64,000 nucleotides of DNA from Staphylococcus simulans (GCF_002994445.1 NZ_MRZJ01000001.1:124001-188000), one strand, 5' to 3'. Shown: positions 39,328-48,398, counted from the first letter of the stretch. Numbers and translations: made by a program. Notes: generated by a model not told the origin, from the letters alone.

Positions 39328-39331
39328 CTCC

Positions 39332-39360
39332 TTGATATTACAGAAGAAATAATGTATATT
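39332..39360 (+). promoter_or_regulatory. Promoter of the lysP riboswitch transcript
   Basis: TTGATA (39332-39337), 17-bp spacer, TATATT (39355-39360). Confidence 0.7.
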
Positions 39361-39384
39361 ACAATGTAGTTGAATAAATATTAA

Positions 39385-39616
39385 AAAAAGTGTTAGAGGT
39401 TGCATCTTTGAAGAGTTGCTTATCAGAAGCTTTATCGGAGCGTATGTTGAATAAGTTAAAGGCAAAGATGCCGAAATTTACAATAGCCGTAACTATTGTA
39501 TTTTGGGACAGTTTCCTAATAGGAGCTGGACTGTCACATAATGTGATGTGCTACCGTATATTATAAAGTTCTAATGATGGTCGCATATCAAATAAGATAG
39601 CGGCCATCATTTTTAT
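39385..39616 (+). ncRNA. Lysine riboswitch (L box) upstream of lysP
   Basis: The leader shows conserved L-box segments: TTAGAGGTTGCATC, AGGCAAAGATGCCGAAA, a GGGACAGTTTCC / GGAGCTGGACTGTC arm, then a terminator ATGATGGTCGC / GCGGCCATCAT (39574-39610) followed by a T-run. In this class lysine binding favours termination, so the transporter is made when lysine is short. The 327-bp gap between thrS and lysP is filled by this element. Confidence 0.88.
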
Positions 39617-39654
39617 ATTCATGCAAGCCTCTATACTAAAGAAAGGAATCGATT

Positions 39655-41142
39655 ATGAACAATCAATCTAATCAGGATGCAGGCATCCAAAGAGGTCTAA
39701 AAGACCGACATATTTCCATGATTGCAATCGGCGGATGTATCGGAACAGGTTTATTCGTAACATCAGGCGGCGCAATTCATGATGCTGGGCCTTTAGGAGC
39801 GCTATTAGCGTATGCTGTTATTGGTATTATGGTTTTCTTCCTAATGACTTCATTAGGTGAGATGGCAACGTATTTACCTGTTTCTGGTTCATTCAGTACG
39901 TATGCCACTCGATTTGTAGATCCGTCATTAGGCTTTGCTTTAGGATGGAACTATTGGTTTAACTGGGTTATCACTGTCGCAGCAGACGTAACTATTGCTG
40001 CACAAGTAATTCAATATTGGGACCCGATGAAAAGTATTCCAGCTTGGGCATGGAGTGTTTTATTCCTTATCATTATCTTCGCACTGAACTCATTGTCAGT
40101 TCGTGTCTATGGTGAAAGTGAATATTGGTTTGCATTAATTAAAGTTGTAACAGTAATTGTCTTTATCGCCATCGGGCTGCTTACAATTGTCGGAATTATG
40201 GGCGGAAAATTCATTGGATTTGAAACCTTTACTTCAGGCGACGGTCCAATCCTAGGCGGTAATTTAGGCGGAAGCTTATTATCTATCTTAGGTGTATTCT
40301 TAATTGCTGGTTTCTCATTCCAAGGGACTGAGCTGATCGGTATCACAGCAGGGGAATCTGAAAACCCTGAACGTGCTGTACCAAAAGCAATCAAACAAGT
40401 ATTCTGGAGAATTTTGTTATTCTATATTTTAGCGATTTTTGTTATCGGTATGATTATCCCTTATACTCATCCAGCATTGATGGGCGGGGAAGATAACATT
40501 GCGACATCTCCATTTACATTAGTATTTAAAAATGCCGGTTTAGCATTCGCAGCTTCATTCATGAACGCAGTTATCTTAACTTCTGTATTATCTGCCGGAA
40601 ACTCAGGTATGTATGCATCAACACGTATGCTGTACTCTATGAGTAAAGATAAACTTGCTGCACCGGTGTTCGGCAAAACATCTAAACAAGGTGTGCCATT
40701 CATCGCATTAGTTGCGACAGGCGTAGTTACAGTTGCTATTTTCTTATTACAAAAATTAAGCGGCGGCGCTTATGAATATATTGTTGCTGCGAGCGGTATG
40801 ACTGGATTTATTGCTTGGGTAGGTATTGCAATCAGCCATTATCGTTTCAGACGTGCATTCACTGCACAGCATCATCATAAATATGAATTGAAATATAAAG
40901 CAAAATGGTTCCCATTCGGACCTATCTTTGCAGGTATCTTATGTGTGATTGTTATTATCGGACAAGATGTCGACTTCATTAAAACAGGCGACTTTGATCC
41001 AAACAGATTCTTAATCACATATATGGGTATCCCAGTATTCTTAGCTTTCTTCTTGTATCATAAAATCAGATACAAAACGAAAAAAATTCCATTGAAAGAC
41101 GTAGATTTGCGTCAAGACGTGGATATGAGCCAATTTAAATAA
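39655..41142 (+). CDS. lysP: Lysine permease LysP
   Basis: 495 residues, 12 predicted membrane helices, AAT family of the APC superfamily. Key stretches are RHISMIAIGGCIGTGLFV (residues 18-35), GFSFQGTELIGITAGES and SVLSAGNSGMYASTRMLYS. Lysine is assigned as substrate from the L-box riboswitch upstream and the position between thrS and infC, as in other staphylococci. Ribosome binding site AAAGGAA at 39641. It shows the same fold as the permease at 21.9-23.2 kb but belongs to a different branch (longer C-terminus). No terminator is seen before the infC promoter. Confidence 0.92.
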   Translation: MNNQSNQDAGIQRGLKDRHISMIAIGGCIGTGLFVTSGGAIHDAGPLGALLAYAVIGIMVFFLMTSLGEMATYLPVSGSFSTYATRFVDPSLGFALGWNYWFNWVITVAADVTIAAQVIQYWDPMKSIPAWAWSVLFLIIIFALNSLSVRVYGESEYWFALIKVVTVIVFIAIGLLTIVGIMGGKFIGFETFTSGDGPILGGNLGGSLLSILGVFLIAGFSFQGTELIGITAGESENPERAVPKAIKQVFWRILLFYILAIFVIGMIIPYTHPALMGGEDNIATSPFTLVFKNAGLAFAASFMNAVILTSVLSAGNSGMYASTRMLYSMSKDKLAAPVFGKTSKQGVPFIALVATGVVTVAIFLLQKLSGGAYEYIVAASGMTGFIAWVGIAISHYRFRRAFTAQHHHKYELKYKAKWFPFGPIFAGILCVIVIIGQDVDFIKTGDFDPNRFLITYMGIPVFLAFFLYHKIRYKTKKIPLKDVDLRQDVDMSQFK

Positions 41143-41157
41143 AGTTTCAAATTTTAA

Positions 41158-41186
41158 TTGACTTTATCTCTTAATGTTGATATGAT
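41158..41186 (+). promoter_or_regulatory. Promoter of infC-rpmI-rplT
   Basis: TTGACT (41158-41163), 17-bp spacer, TATGAT (41181-41186), a near-consensus sigma-A promoter. Confidence 0.75.
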
Positions 41187-41193
41187 TGTATAC

Positions 41194-41342
41194 GTTGAAT
41201 ACGAAACGAACCAAGTAGAAGCTTCCCGCTTCTCACCTGTAGCGACGCTTAAGGCTGTTGGCAGGTCCAAAACAACGTTGCAATGAGATAACGTTGACTT
41301 TATGGAAAAGAGCGGGCACTTCTGTGTCCGCTCTTTTTACTT
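41194..41342 (+). ncRNA. L20 leader (autoregulatory leader of infC-rpmI-rplT)
   Basis: The leader after the promoter holds the structured region GAAGCTTCCCGCTTC ... GTTGGCAGGTCC and the duplicated AACGTTG (41274, 41292), followed by a terminator GAGCGGGCAC / GTGTCCGCTC (41309-41333) with TTTTTA. This matches the Firmicute L20 leader, in which ribosomal protein L20 binding causes premature termination. The assignment rests on position, architecture and terminator. Confidence 0.82.
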
Positions 41343-41376
41343 GGGATATTTCGTAAATATAACGGAGGTGTTAACC

Positions 41377-41895
41377 ATAGCAAAGGATCAAACGCAAGTT
41401 AACGAAAGAATTCGTGCAAGAGAAATTCGTGTCATTGGTCAAGACGGTGAACAAATCGGTGTTAAACAAAAACGTGAAGCTTTAGAAATGGCTGATCGTG
41501 TAGGTTTAGATTTAGTCGTAGTCGCGCCTAATGCTAAACCTCCTGTTGCTCGTATTATGGATTACGGTAAATACAAATTCGAACAACAGAAAAAAGAAAA
41601 AGAAATGAAGAAAAAACAAAAAGTTATCAACGTTAAAGAAATTCGTTTAAGTCCAACAATTGAGGAACATGACTTCCAAACTAAGTTGAAACAAGGACGC
41701 AAATTCTTAACTAAAGGCGATAAATGTAAAGTTTCAATTCGTTTCAGAGGACGTGCTATTACGCATAAGGAAATTGGTCAACGTGTATTAGAGAAATTTG
41801 CAGGCGAATGCAAAGACATCGCTACAGTTGAACAAAAGCCTAAAATGGAAGGCCGTCAAATGTTTATCATGCTAGCACCACTAGCAGAAAAATAA
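41377..41895 (+). CDS. infC: Translation initiation factor IF-3 (AUA start)
   Basis: 172 residues, two domains joined by a Lys-rich linker [14 protein letters not shown] (near 70). IF-3 binds the 30S subunit, blocks premature 50S joining and rejects wrong start codons. The protein begins [17 protein letters not shown]; the only start with a well-placed GGAGG (41364-41368, 8-nt spacing) is ATA at 41377. The GTG at 41368 overlaps the ribosome binding site, and upstream frame to 41302 is terminator leader. Rare starts on infC allow autoregulation by IF-3. First gene of infC-rpmI-rplT, transcribed through the L20 leader. Confidence 0.92.
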   Translation: MAKDQTQVNERIRAREIRVIGQDGEQIGVKQKREALEMADRVGLDLVVVAPNAKPPVARIMDYGKYKFEQQKKEKEMKKKQKVINVKEIRLSPTIEEHDFQTKLKQGRKFLTKGDKCKVSIRFRGRAITHKEIGQRVLEKFAGECKDIATVEQKPKMEGRQMFIMLAPLAEK

Positions 41896-41926
41896 TTTTT
41901 AAAGATATTATAGGAGGAATTTCATT

Positions 41927-42127
41927 ATGCCAAAAATGAAAACACACCGCGGAGCAGCTAAACGTGTTAAAAGAACTGCTTCTGGTAAATTAAAACGTTC
42001 AAGAGCTTTCACATCTCACTTATTCGCAAACAAAAGCACTAAACAAAAACGTAAATTACGTAAAGCAAGCTTAGTATCACCAAGTGATATGAAACGTGTA
42101 AAACAATTATTAGCTTACAAAAAATAA
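41927..42127 (+). CDS. rpmI: 50S ribosomal protein L35
   Basis: 66 residues, very basic, with the family pattern [20 protein letters not shown] at the N-terminus and LLAYKK end. Ribosome binding site AGGAGGAA. Second gene of the infC operon; 112 bp separate it from rplT. Confidence 0.97.
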   Translation: MPKMKTHRGAAKRVKRTASGKLKRSRAFTSHLFANKSTKQKRKLRKASLVSPSDMKRVKQLLAYKK

Positions 42128-42151
42128 TTGACTAGAAACAAAACGATAAAC

Positions 42152-42189
42152 CAGTTCTGCTTTAGCTTTGATGAAAAGATTGCAGACTG
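42152..42189 (+). other. Hairpin in the rpmI-rplT spacer
   Basis: CAGTTCTGC (42152-42160) pairs with GCAGACTG (42182-42189) with one bulged T, and an inner CTTT / AAAG extends it. No T-run follows. It could be an mRNA structure affecting rplT translation or processing; function unknown. Confidence 0.4.
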
Positions 42190-42239
42190 AACCAAATTAA
42201 AATAATCAAGTTATAGATATAACCAAGGAGGAATTCAAT

Positions 42240-42596
42240 ATGCCACGTGTTAAAGGTGGAACAGTAACAAGAGCACGTCGTAAAAAAGTAATCAAATTAG
42301 CTAAAGGTTACTTCGGCGCAAAACGTACTTTATATAAAACAGCTAAGCAACAAGTAATGAAATCAGGTCAATACGCTTTCCGTGACCGTCGTCAAAGAAA
42401 ACGCGACTTCCGTAAATTATGGATTACTCGTATCAATGCGGCTGCACGCAACCACGGTTTAAGCTACTCTAAATTAATGAACGGCTTAAAACAAGCTGAC
42501 ATCGATATCAACCGTAAAATGCTTTCTGAAATCGCAATTTCAGACGACAAAGCTTTCGGTGAATTAGTAGAAAAAGCTAAAGCAGCTTTAAAATAA
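42240..42596 (+). CDS. rplT: 50S ribosomal protein L20
   Basis: 118 residues, basic N-terminal extension [20 protein letters not shown] and globular C-terminal domain. It is needed early in 50S assembly and is the repressor of its own operon through the L20 leader upstream of infC. Ribosome binding site AAGGAGGAA. A terminator closes the operon. Confidence 0.98.
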   Translation: MPRVKGGTVTRARRKKVIKLAKGYFGAKRTLYKTAKQQVMKSGQYAFRDRRQRKRDFRKLWITRINAAARNHGLSYSKLMNGLKQADIDINRKMLSEIAISDDKAFGELVEKAKAALK

Positions 42597-42608
42597 TCAA
42601 CTTACAAT

Positions 42609-42652
42609 ACTCAATCATTGGTAATCTTTATACTGATGATTGAGTTTTTTAA
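42609..42652 (+). terminator. Terminator of infC-rpmI-rplT
   Basis: ACTCAATCAT / ATGATTGAGT stem followed by TTTTTTAAT. Confidence 0.9.
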
Positions 42653-42730
42653 TAGAAGCAGCTTTACTCAGATTTCTGATTTTTGATAAAATAGCAACGA
42701 GTACATATGTAAATAGTAAAGGAGAAAACC

Positions 42731-43342
42731 ATGTCAAAATTTGATGAGAAAATCATTGTAGTACCAAGAGATATTGTGTTTAATCATGAAAAAAATGCAT
42801 TCAACGGCTTTTTACCGCAAAATGATCCGACTGGGGAAGCGATTTTTGAAACTTTAGATAAATATGAAGTAAAACGCCGCGGAGATATGGAAGAAGATCC
42901 TGCGTATAAACAACTTATCTCATATTGCTTGCTAGAAAATGAAAAAGGAGAAACGCTCGTTTATGAACGTTTATCCGGCGGCGGCGAAGACCGCTTGCAT
43001 GGTCAATCTTCTATTGGTGTAGGCGGACATATGAATGATGTAATGGACGCACAAACAATTAATGAAGTATTGCGTGTGAATGCACAACGTGAATTAGAAG
43101 AAGAAGTCGGTTTAAGTACAAGCAAAACACAAAATATGGAGTATATCGGTTTCATTAATGATGATACGAATGAAGTGGGCGAAGTACATTTAGGAATCGT
43201 ATTTAAAATCAGAGTGGATTCTGAAAATGTAGAAGCAAAAGAAACAGATACACTTAAAATCAAATGGGTGAATCAAGGCAGAATCGAAGATTATGATGAT
43301 TTTGAAACTTGGAGTGCGCTCATCTTAAAAGCATTGAATTAG
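42731..43342 (+). CDS. Nudix-family hydrolase / phosphoesterase
   Basis: 203 residues. A Nudix catalytic helix is present: E-x7-REL-E-EE-V-GL in EVLRVNAQRELEEEVGL (about 113-129); the first Gly of the standard box (GX5E) is replaced by Asp, and the loop after GVGGHMN is longer than usual. Such enzymes hydrolyse nucleoside diphosphates linked to other groups; this subgroup has an N-terminal extension (1-65) and no known substrate. Ribosome binding site AAAGGAG. The TPR-like gene starts 14 bp after its stop, suggesting one transcript. Confidence 0.8.
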   Translation: MSKFDEKIIVVPRDIVFNHEKNAFNGFLPQNDPTGEAIFETLDKYEVKRRGDMEEDPAYKQLISYCLLENEKGETLVYERLSGGGEDRLHGQSSIGVGGHMNDVMDAQTINEVLRVNAQRELEEEVGLSTSKTQNMEYIGFINDDTNEVGEVHLGIVFKIRVDSENVEAKETDTLKIKWVNQGRIEDYDDFETWSALILKALN

Positions 43343-43356
43343 AAGCGGGTGTTAAC

Positions 43357-44295
43357 ATGTCTGATGTAATTCCATTCCCTCAAAACAAAGCAAAACTGAC
43401 GAAAGATATTAAATCGCATTTTGAACATGAAAATTACGATGAGATGTACGATGCATTTATGAAATTCGAAAAAAGTTTTGAATTAGATACTGAATTAGCT
43501 TTATTAAAATGTGAGATGCTTCTAAGAATGGAACAATATTTGGAATTGAGAGAAGAAGCAATCATCCTATTGAAACAAGGTTTTGATGCCTATAATCGCT
43601 TAATGGTTTATTATATGACCAGCTTGCATGGGTTAGGACAGTACTATGAATGTGTGGAAGTCTTTAATCAGATTATAGATCAAGTGAATGATCATGATAT
43701 CCGCATGCAGCTGTTTCCGATTAAAGAAGATGCCCAAATGCAGCTGAATGAAAACAAAAAGCATTATATCAGCAGGATGAAACAATTTACCGAATTGCAA
43801 GTCGATCAGCAGTTGTATTTATTGTTCGATATGATGCATGAAGGACAGTATGGTTTTTCAGATACGTTCGCAGAAATCATCAACCAAACAACATTACATG
43901 CACATGTTCAAACCATTATTTTAGAATACTTGAAAAAAGCACAGTACCAACATCATGTGAGGTTCATTAAAAATAAGACAGCGTTCGATGTCGTACCTAA
44001 AGACTTGCCCGGCTTAGAGTATGCACCTTTTACGCAAAAGGTGATTCCTGAAGTGATGCAGCGGTTTGAGGATGCTTTCGGAGATCAAATGAGACCGGAA
44101 ATTTCTCAGATGCTTCAAGGGTTTGCCATTGGGATTTATCCGCTTGAAATTGAAACATACGCACCTATTGACGAGTGGATTACGACCTACTTCAATTATA
44201 TACAGTCAATGTTGAATCTATCAGCATCTGATGAATTGAAGTTGAATGATGAGGTTCTTAAATGGATCCATCTGATTGAACAGAATATCACATAA
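43357..44295 (+). CDS. TPR-like helical repeat protein of unknown function
   Basis: 312 residues, no signal peptide or membrane segment. It is rich in amphipathic helices spaced like tetratricopeptide repeats (for example YDEMYDAFMKFEKSFELD and LDTELALLKCEMLLRMEQYLE), best seen in residues 20-150. I do not recognise the C-terminal half. Start ATG 43357 chosen over an upstream ATG at 43309 that overlaps the Nudix gene. It lies between the Nudix gene and tig, as in other staphylococci, so it is conserved but uncharacterised; a protein-protein interaction role is inference. Confidence 0.75.
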   Translation: MSDVIPFPQNKAKLTKDIKSHFEHENYDEMYDAFMKFEKSFELDTELALLKCEMLLRMEQYLELREEAIILLKQGFDAYNRLMVYYMTSLHGLGQYYECVEVFNQIIDQVNDHDIRMQLFPIKEDAQMQLNENKKHYISRMKQFTELQVDQQLYLLFDMMHEGQYGFSDTFAEIINQTTLHAHVQTIILEYLKKAQYQHHVRFIKNKTAFDVVPKDLPGLEYAPFTQKVIPEVMQRFEDAFGDQMRPEISQMLQGFAIGIYPLEIETYAPIDEWITTYFNYIQSMLNLSASDELKLNDEVLKWIHLIEQNIT

Positions 44296-44458
44296 TGATT
44301 AGGGTATTATGATAGTATTACAACATTTAAGAGAAAAGAATAAATTGCAGCAGCAACTCGCAATACACTAATCACAAGGTTTGTAACCGTATTGTACGTA
44401 TGCTATAATGAAAAAGTTGAAAAATTAAAATTACGATTATCATGGAGGTTTTTATATC

Positions 44459-45781
44459 ATGACAGCAACATGGGAAAAAAAGGAAGGTAACCAAGGCGTT
44501 TTAGAAGTTACTGTTCCTGCTAAAAAAGTAGATCAAGCAATTGATCAAGCATTCAAGAAAGTAGTTAAACAAGTAAATATTCCTGGTTTCCGTAAAGGGA
44601 AAGTACCTCGCCAAATCTTTGAACAACGTTTTGGTGTAGAAGCACTTTACCAAGATGCAGTTGATCTTTTATTACCAGAAGCTTACGGTGAAGCTATCGA
44701 AGAAACAGGTATCAAACCAGTTGATCAACCTGAAATCGAAGTTACACAAATTGAAAAAGGCAAAGACTTGACTTTCAACGCTACTGTAACTGTAGAACCA
44801 GAAGTTAAACTTGGAGACTACAAAGGTCTTGAAGTTGAAAAGCAAAATGCTGAATTAACAGATGAAGAATTACAAGAACAAATTGATCACAGCTTAGGTC
44901 ACTTAGCTGAAATGGTAATCAAAGAAGAAGGTGCAGTTGAAGAAGGCGATACTGTAAACTTAGACTTCGATGGTTATGTTGACGGGGAACAATTCGAAGG
45001 CGGACAAGCTGAAGGCTACGATTTAGAAATCGGTTCAGGTATGTTCATTCCTGGATTTGAAGAGCAATTAGTAGGCTTGAATACTGGCGACGAAAAAGAC
45101 GTTAAAGTTACATTCCCGGAAGAATACCACGCTGAAGAATTAGCGGGTAAAGAAGCGACTTTCAAAGTTAAAATCAACGAAGTAAAATACAAAAACGTTC
45201 CTGAATTAGACGATGAAATCGCTAATGAATTAGATTCAGATGCGGATAACGTTGAAGAATACAAACAAAATCTTCGCAAACGTCTTGAAGAAGAGAAAAA
45301 AGTCAACGCTGAAAACGTTGAAAAAGAAGAAGCAATCAATAAAGCTGTTGAAAACGCTGAAGTAGATATTCCTGAAGCAATGATCAACACTGAATTAAAC
45401 CGTATGATGCAAGAATTCGAACAACGTATTCAACAATCAGGTTTAAACTTAGAAACTTACTTCCAAATCTCAGGTCAAGATGAGTCTCAATTAAGAGAAC
45501 AAATGAAAGACGATGCTGAAGCACGTGTTAAAACAAACTTAACATTAACTGCAATCGCAAATGCTGAAGACATCGAAGCATCTGATGAAGATATCGATAA
45601 AGAATTAGAAGCAATGAGCGAACAATTCGGCATCTCAGCTGAAGATATCAAGAAAACATTAGGCAACACTGACTTAATCAAAGGTGATGTACGTGTTAAA
45701 AAAGTTATCGACTTATTAGTGGATAATGCTAAATTTGTTGAAGCTTCTGAAGATAAAAAAGAAGAAAAAGAAGACAAATAA
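44459..45781 (+). CDS. tig: Trigger factor (ribosome-associated chaperone, PPIase)
   Basis: Binds the ribosome exit tunnel and folds nascent chains. 440 residues: ribosome-binding domain (1-115) with the docking loop GFRKGKVPR (residues 44-52), an FKBP-type peptidyl-prolyl isomerase domain (about 150-245; [20 protein letters not shown]), and the long helical C-terminal chaperone domain ending in a Lys/Glu-rich tail. Ribosome binding site GGAGG at 44443-44447. It precedes clpX, but a 402-bp gap with an RNA hairpin separates them. Confidence 0.97.
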   Translation: MTATWEKKEGNQGVLEVTVPAKKVDQAIDQAFKKVVKQVNIPGFRKGKVPRQIFEQRFGVEALYQDAVDLLLPEAYGEAIEETGIKPVDQPEIEVTQIEKGKDLTFNATVTVEPEVKLGDYKGLEVEKQNAELTDEELQEQIDHSLGHLAEMVIKEEGAVEEGDTVNLDFDGYVDGEQFEGGQAEGYDLEIGSGMFIPGFEEQLVGLNTGDEKDVKVTFPEEYHAEELAGKEATFKVKINEVKYKNVPELDDEIANELDSDADNVEEYKQNLRKRLEEEKKVNAENVEKEEAINKAVENAEVDIPEAMINTELNRMMQEFEQRIQQSGLNLETYFQISGQDESQLREQMKDDAEARVKTNLTLTAIANAEDIEASDEDIDKELEAMSEQFGISAEDIKKTLGNTDLIKGDVRVKKVIDLLVDNAKFVEASEDKKEEKEDK

Positions 45782-45812
45782 TCAATTCATTTCCAATTGA
45801 ATAAATGAATGG

Positions 45813-45899
45813 GTAGAGGGTGAAGTTGCATTTCTAATGTGTCAATCAGCTTGAGATATTCAAGGTGTTTGAGTTGCAGAATGTAGTTTCATCCTCTAC
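45813..45899 (+). ncRNA. Candidate structured RNA (20-bp wobble-containing hairpin)
   Basis: The left arm GTAGAGGGTGAAGTTGCATT (45813-45832) pairs over all 20 positions with 45880-45899 if four G-U pairs are allowed. The 47-nt loop holds a second perfect hairpin CTTGA-GATAT-TCAAG (45850-45864). The wobbles are valid only on the plus strand, so the RNA is read in the tig direction. There is no T-run, so it is not a normal terminator. It may be a tig 3' UTR structure, a processing site or an sRNA; I recognise no known family. Confidence 0.6.
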
Positions 45900-46126
45900 A
45901 GTGATTTATAATCGTAATTATTTCGTTTTGATAAACCCTATGCTATATTGTTTGTAAGCAACATTGTTGCATAAACTTTACAAAATGATATATTCGATAT
46001 ACAAGTTCAATAAAGTAAAAATCTCATCATAGATATAATCAATACAATCATCAATAATTCTTAACCTGATTTAAGGAACTGTAATGATTGGTTTAAAAGT
46101 AACGATAAAGTCTATAAACAAATTCA

Positions 46127-46155
46127 TTGCATAGTTTAAAGTGTTTGCGTATAGT
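46127..46155 (+). promoter_or_regulatory. Promoter of clpX
   Basis: TTGCAT (46127-46132), 17-bp spacer, TATAGT (46150-46155), 28 bp before the clpX start. Confidence 0.7.
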
Positions 46156-46183
46156 CTTTATGGAATAGAGGTGTAAATAATAA

Positions 46184-47446
46184 ATGTTTAAATTCAATGA
46201 AGATGAAGAAAAATTGAAGTGTTCTTTCTGTGGTAAGGACCAAGATCAAGTTAAGAAACTTGTGGCAGGCAGCGGTGTCTACATTTGTAACGAATGTATC
46301 GAATTATGTTCTGAAATCGTAGAAGAAGAACTTGCCCAAAATGCTACAGAAGAATTTACAGATTTACCAACTCCAAAAGAAATTATGGATCAACTAAATA
46401 ATTATGTCATTGGTCAAGAGAAAGCGAAAAAATCATTATCAGTGGCGGTATACAACCATTACAAACGTATCCAACAATTAGGACCTAAAGATGATGAAGT
46501 AGAATTACAAAAAAGTAACGTCGCTTTAATCGGGCCAACTGGTAGCGGTAAAACATTACTTGCACAAACATTAGCGAAAACATTGAACGTGCCATTTGCG
46601 ATTGCGGATGCGACAAGTTTAACTGAAGCTGGTTATGTAGGTGAAGACGTAGAAAATATCTTATTACGTTTAATCCAAGCAGCTGATTTCGATATCGATA
46701 AAGCTGAAAAAGGTATTATTTACGTGGATGAAATCGATAAGATTGCACGTAAATCTGAAAATACTTCAATTACACGTGATGTTTCTGGTGAAGGTGTACA
46801 ACAAGCATTGCTTAAAATCTTAGAAGGTACAACAGCAAGTGTACCGCCTCAAGGTGGACGTAAACACCCTAACCAAGAATTCATCCAAATCGACACGACT
46901 AATATCTTATTCATCCTAGGCGGTGCCTTTGACGGAATCGATGATGTTATCAAACGTCGTTTAGGTGAAAAAGTGATTGGATTCGCTAGTAATGAAGCTG
47001 CAAAATATGATGAAAGTGCATTACTAGAACATATCCGTCCTGAGGACTTGCAATCTTACGGATTGATTCCTGAATTTATCGGACGTATTCCAATCGTAGC
47101 GAACTTAGAAACATTAGATATTTCAGCATTGAAAAATATCTTAACACAACCTAAGAACGCTTTAGTAAAACAATACAAGAAAATGCTTGAGCTTGATCAT
47201 GTAGAACTTGAATTTACAGAAGAAGCCTTATCAGCAATTGCTGAAAAAGCAATCGAACGTAAAACAGGTGCACGTGGTTTACGCTCAATTATCGAAGAAT
47301 CATTAATTGAAATCATGTATGATATCCCATCTACTGAAGAAGTAGCAAAAGTGGTTATCACTGAAAAAACAATTAATAACGAGTCTACGCCTGAATTATA
47401 TGACGAAGACGGTAATGAAGTTAACTTAGAAAAAACTTCTGCATAA
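46184..47446 (+). CDS. clpX: ATP-dependent Clp protease ATP-binding subunit ClpX
   Basis: AAA+ unfoldase that feeds substrates to ClpP. 420 residues: N-terminal C4 zinc domain CSFCGK...CNECIELC (residues 12-37), Walker [13 protein letters not shown] (near 117), Walker [11 protein letters not shown] (near 180), pore loop GYVGEDVE, and the ClpP-docking IGF loop in VIGFASN (near 265). Start ATG 46184 after GAGGTG. It has its own promoter and a strong terminator; no CtsR-type repeat was seen, in line with clpX being outside that regulon. Confidence 0.97.
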   Translation: MFKFNEDEEKLKCSFCGKDQDQVKKLVAGSGVYICNECIELCSEIVEEELAQNATEEFTDLPTPKEIMDQLNNYVIGQEKAKKSLSVAVYNHYKRIQQLGPKDDEVELQKSNVALIGPTGSGKTLLAQTLAKTLNVPFAIADATSLTEAGYVGEDVENILLRLIQAADFDIDKAEKGIIYVDEIDKIARKSENTSITRDVSGEGVQQALLKILEGTTASVPPQGGRKHPNQEFIQIDTTNILFILGGAFDGIDDVIKRRLGEKVIGFASNEAAKYDESALLEHIRPEDLQSYGLIPEFIGRIPIVANLETLDISALKNILTQPKNALVKQYKKMLELDHVELEFTEEALSAIAEKAIERKTGARGLRSIIEESLIEIMYDIPSTEEVAKVVITEKTINNESTPELYDEDGNEVNLEKTSA

Positions 47447-47460
47447 TCGTATTGCATATT

Positions 47461-47500
47461 GCATTCTCAGCACTGATTAGGTGCTGAGAATGCTTTTTTT
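47461..47500 (+). terminator. Terminator of clpX
   Basis: Perfect 13-bp stem GCATTCTCAGCAC / GTGCTGAGAATGC, 7-nt loop, seven T residues. Confidence 0.95.
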
Positions 47501-47510
47501 ATACTTTTCT

Positions 47511-47551
47511 TTCGAAATTGGTGCACTTTCGAATTTGTTATCTGATATAAT
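47511..47551 (+). promoter_or_regulatory. engB promoter with inverted repeat at the -35 region
   Basis: Extended -10 TGATATAAT (47543-47551); TTCGAAA (47511-47517) and TTTCGAA (47527-47533) form a perfect inverted repeat with a 9-nt spacer that straddles the -35 position. This looks like an operator, but does not match the LexA box (CGAACN4GTTCG). Confidence 0.4.
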
Positions 47552-47593
47552 GAAACGCGAATCAATCTATAATGGATAGAAAAGAGGTCGAAA

Positions 47594-48181
47594 ATGGATA
47601 TCAACCCGAATAATATAGAACTATTGATCAGTGCAGTAAAACCTGAACAGTATCCAGAATCAGGACTAGATGAGGTTGCTTTAAGCGGACGCTCTAATGT
47701 AGGGAAGTCCACATTTATTAATAGTATGATTGGCCGTAAAAATATGGCCAGAACATCACAACAACCCGGTAAAACACAAACACTTAACTTTTATGATATT
47801 GATAACCAATTGATCTTTGTCGATGTGCCTGGATACGGCTATGCGAAAGTCAGCAAAAAACAAAGAGAACAATTCGGTAAAATGATTGAAAAATACATTA
47901 CTCAGCGTGAACAGTTGAAGCTTGTGATTCAATTAATTGATATCAGACATGCGCCGACACAAGATGATGTGTTAATGTATGATTTCTTAAAGTATTATGA
48001 TTTGCCTGTCTTAATCATTGCGACTAAGCAAGATAAAATTGCTAAAGGCAAAATTCAAAAACATCTTAAGGTAATCAGAGAAAAATTAGAGATGGAAAGT
48101 GAAGACACGATTATCAGTTACTCTTCCATTAACAATAAAAACCAGCAAGTCATTTGGAATGCGATAGAGCAATATTTATAA
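47594..48181 (+). CDS. engB: Ribosome-biogenesis GTP-binding protein EngB/YsxC
   Basis: 195-residue TRAFAC GTPase that acts in late 50S assembly and is essential in staphylococci. G motifs are visible: G1 [12 protein letters not shown] (residues 33-44), G2 region TSQQPGKT, G3 DVPGYGYA, G4 [10 protein letters not shown] and G5 SYSS. Ribosome binding site AAGAGGT. Also named ysxC. It follows clpX after a terminator and its own promoter, and precedes hemA by 251 bp. Confidence 0.95.
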   Translation: MDINPNNIELLISAVKPEQYPESGLDEVALSGRSNVGKSTFINSMIGRKNMARTSQQPGKTQTLNFYDIDNQLIFVDVPGYGYAKVSKKQREQFGKMIEKYITQREQLKLVIQLIDIRHAPTQDDVLMYDFLKYYDLPVLIIATKQDKIAKGKIQKHLKVIREKLEMESEDTIISYSSINNKNQQVIWNAIEQYL

Positions 48182-48213
48182 TCGTTCTAATGTAGCAGTC
48201 AAAAGTGCCATGA

Positions 48214-48266
48214 AAGTGCAATAACAATCTATGTATACAAAAAGCACAGCAAGCGTTATAGCACTT
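48214..48266 (+). other. Hairpin in the engB-hemA gap
   Basis: AAGTGCAATAAC (48214-48225) pairs with GTTATAGCACTT (48255-48266) over 11 of 12 positions, with a 29-nt loop and no T-run. Possibly a weak terminator or processing structure at the engB 3' end. Confidence 0.35.
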
Positions 48267-48388
48267 GTGTCTAAAATATGAATGATTTTTACATTGATTC
48301 TTAAATTTGACGAATTTTTGACTGAACAAATGCTAGATTAGAATATTTCTAAATAAACCGGCTTGATGACTTTAAGGTTATAATTTGT

Positions 48389-48398
48389 GTGTTATAAT
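48389..48398 (+). promoter_or_regulatory. Extended -10 promoter of the hem operon
   Basis: GTGTTATAAT has TATAAT at 48393-48398 with an upstream TG, 34 bp before hemA. A second TATAAT occurs at 48379-48384, so two start points are possible. Confidence 0.5.

Larger units (their letters stand above)
45782..46183 (+). other. Tig-clpX intergenic region
   Basis: 402 bp with no convincing gene. It carries a long structured hairpin (45813-45899) and the clpX promoter (46127-46155). The part between is AT-rich (about 45930-46120) and shows no reading frame with a ribosome binding site. The size suggests an extra transcript or a long regulated leader. Confidence 0.7.

Noticed and set aside
41302-41376. 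Upstream extension of infC to an ATG at 41302
   Set aside because: The extension translates the L20-leader terminator hairpin; the homology and ribosome binding site support the ATA start instead.
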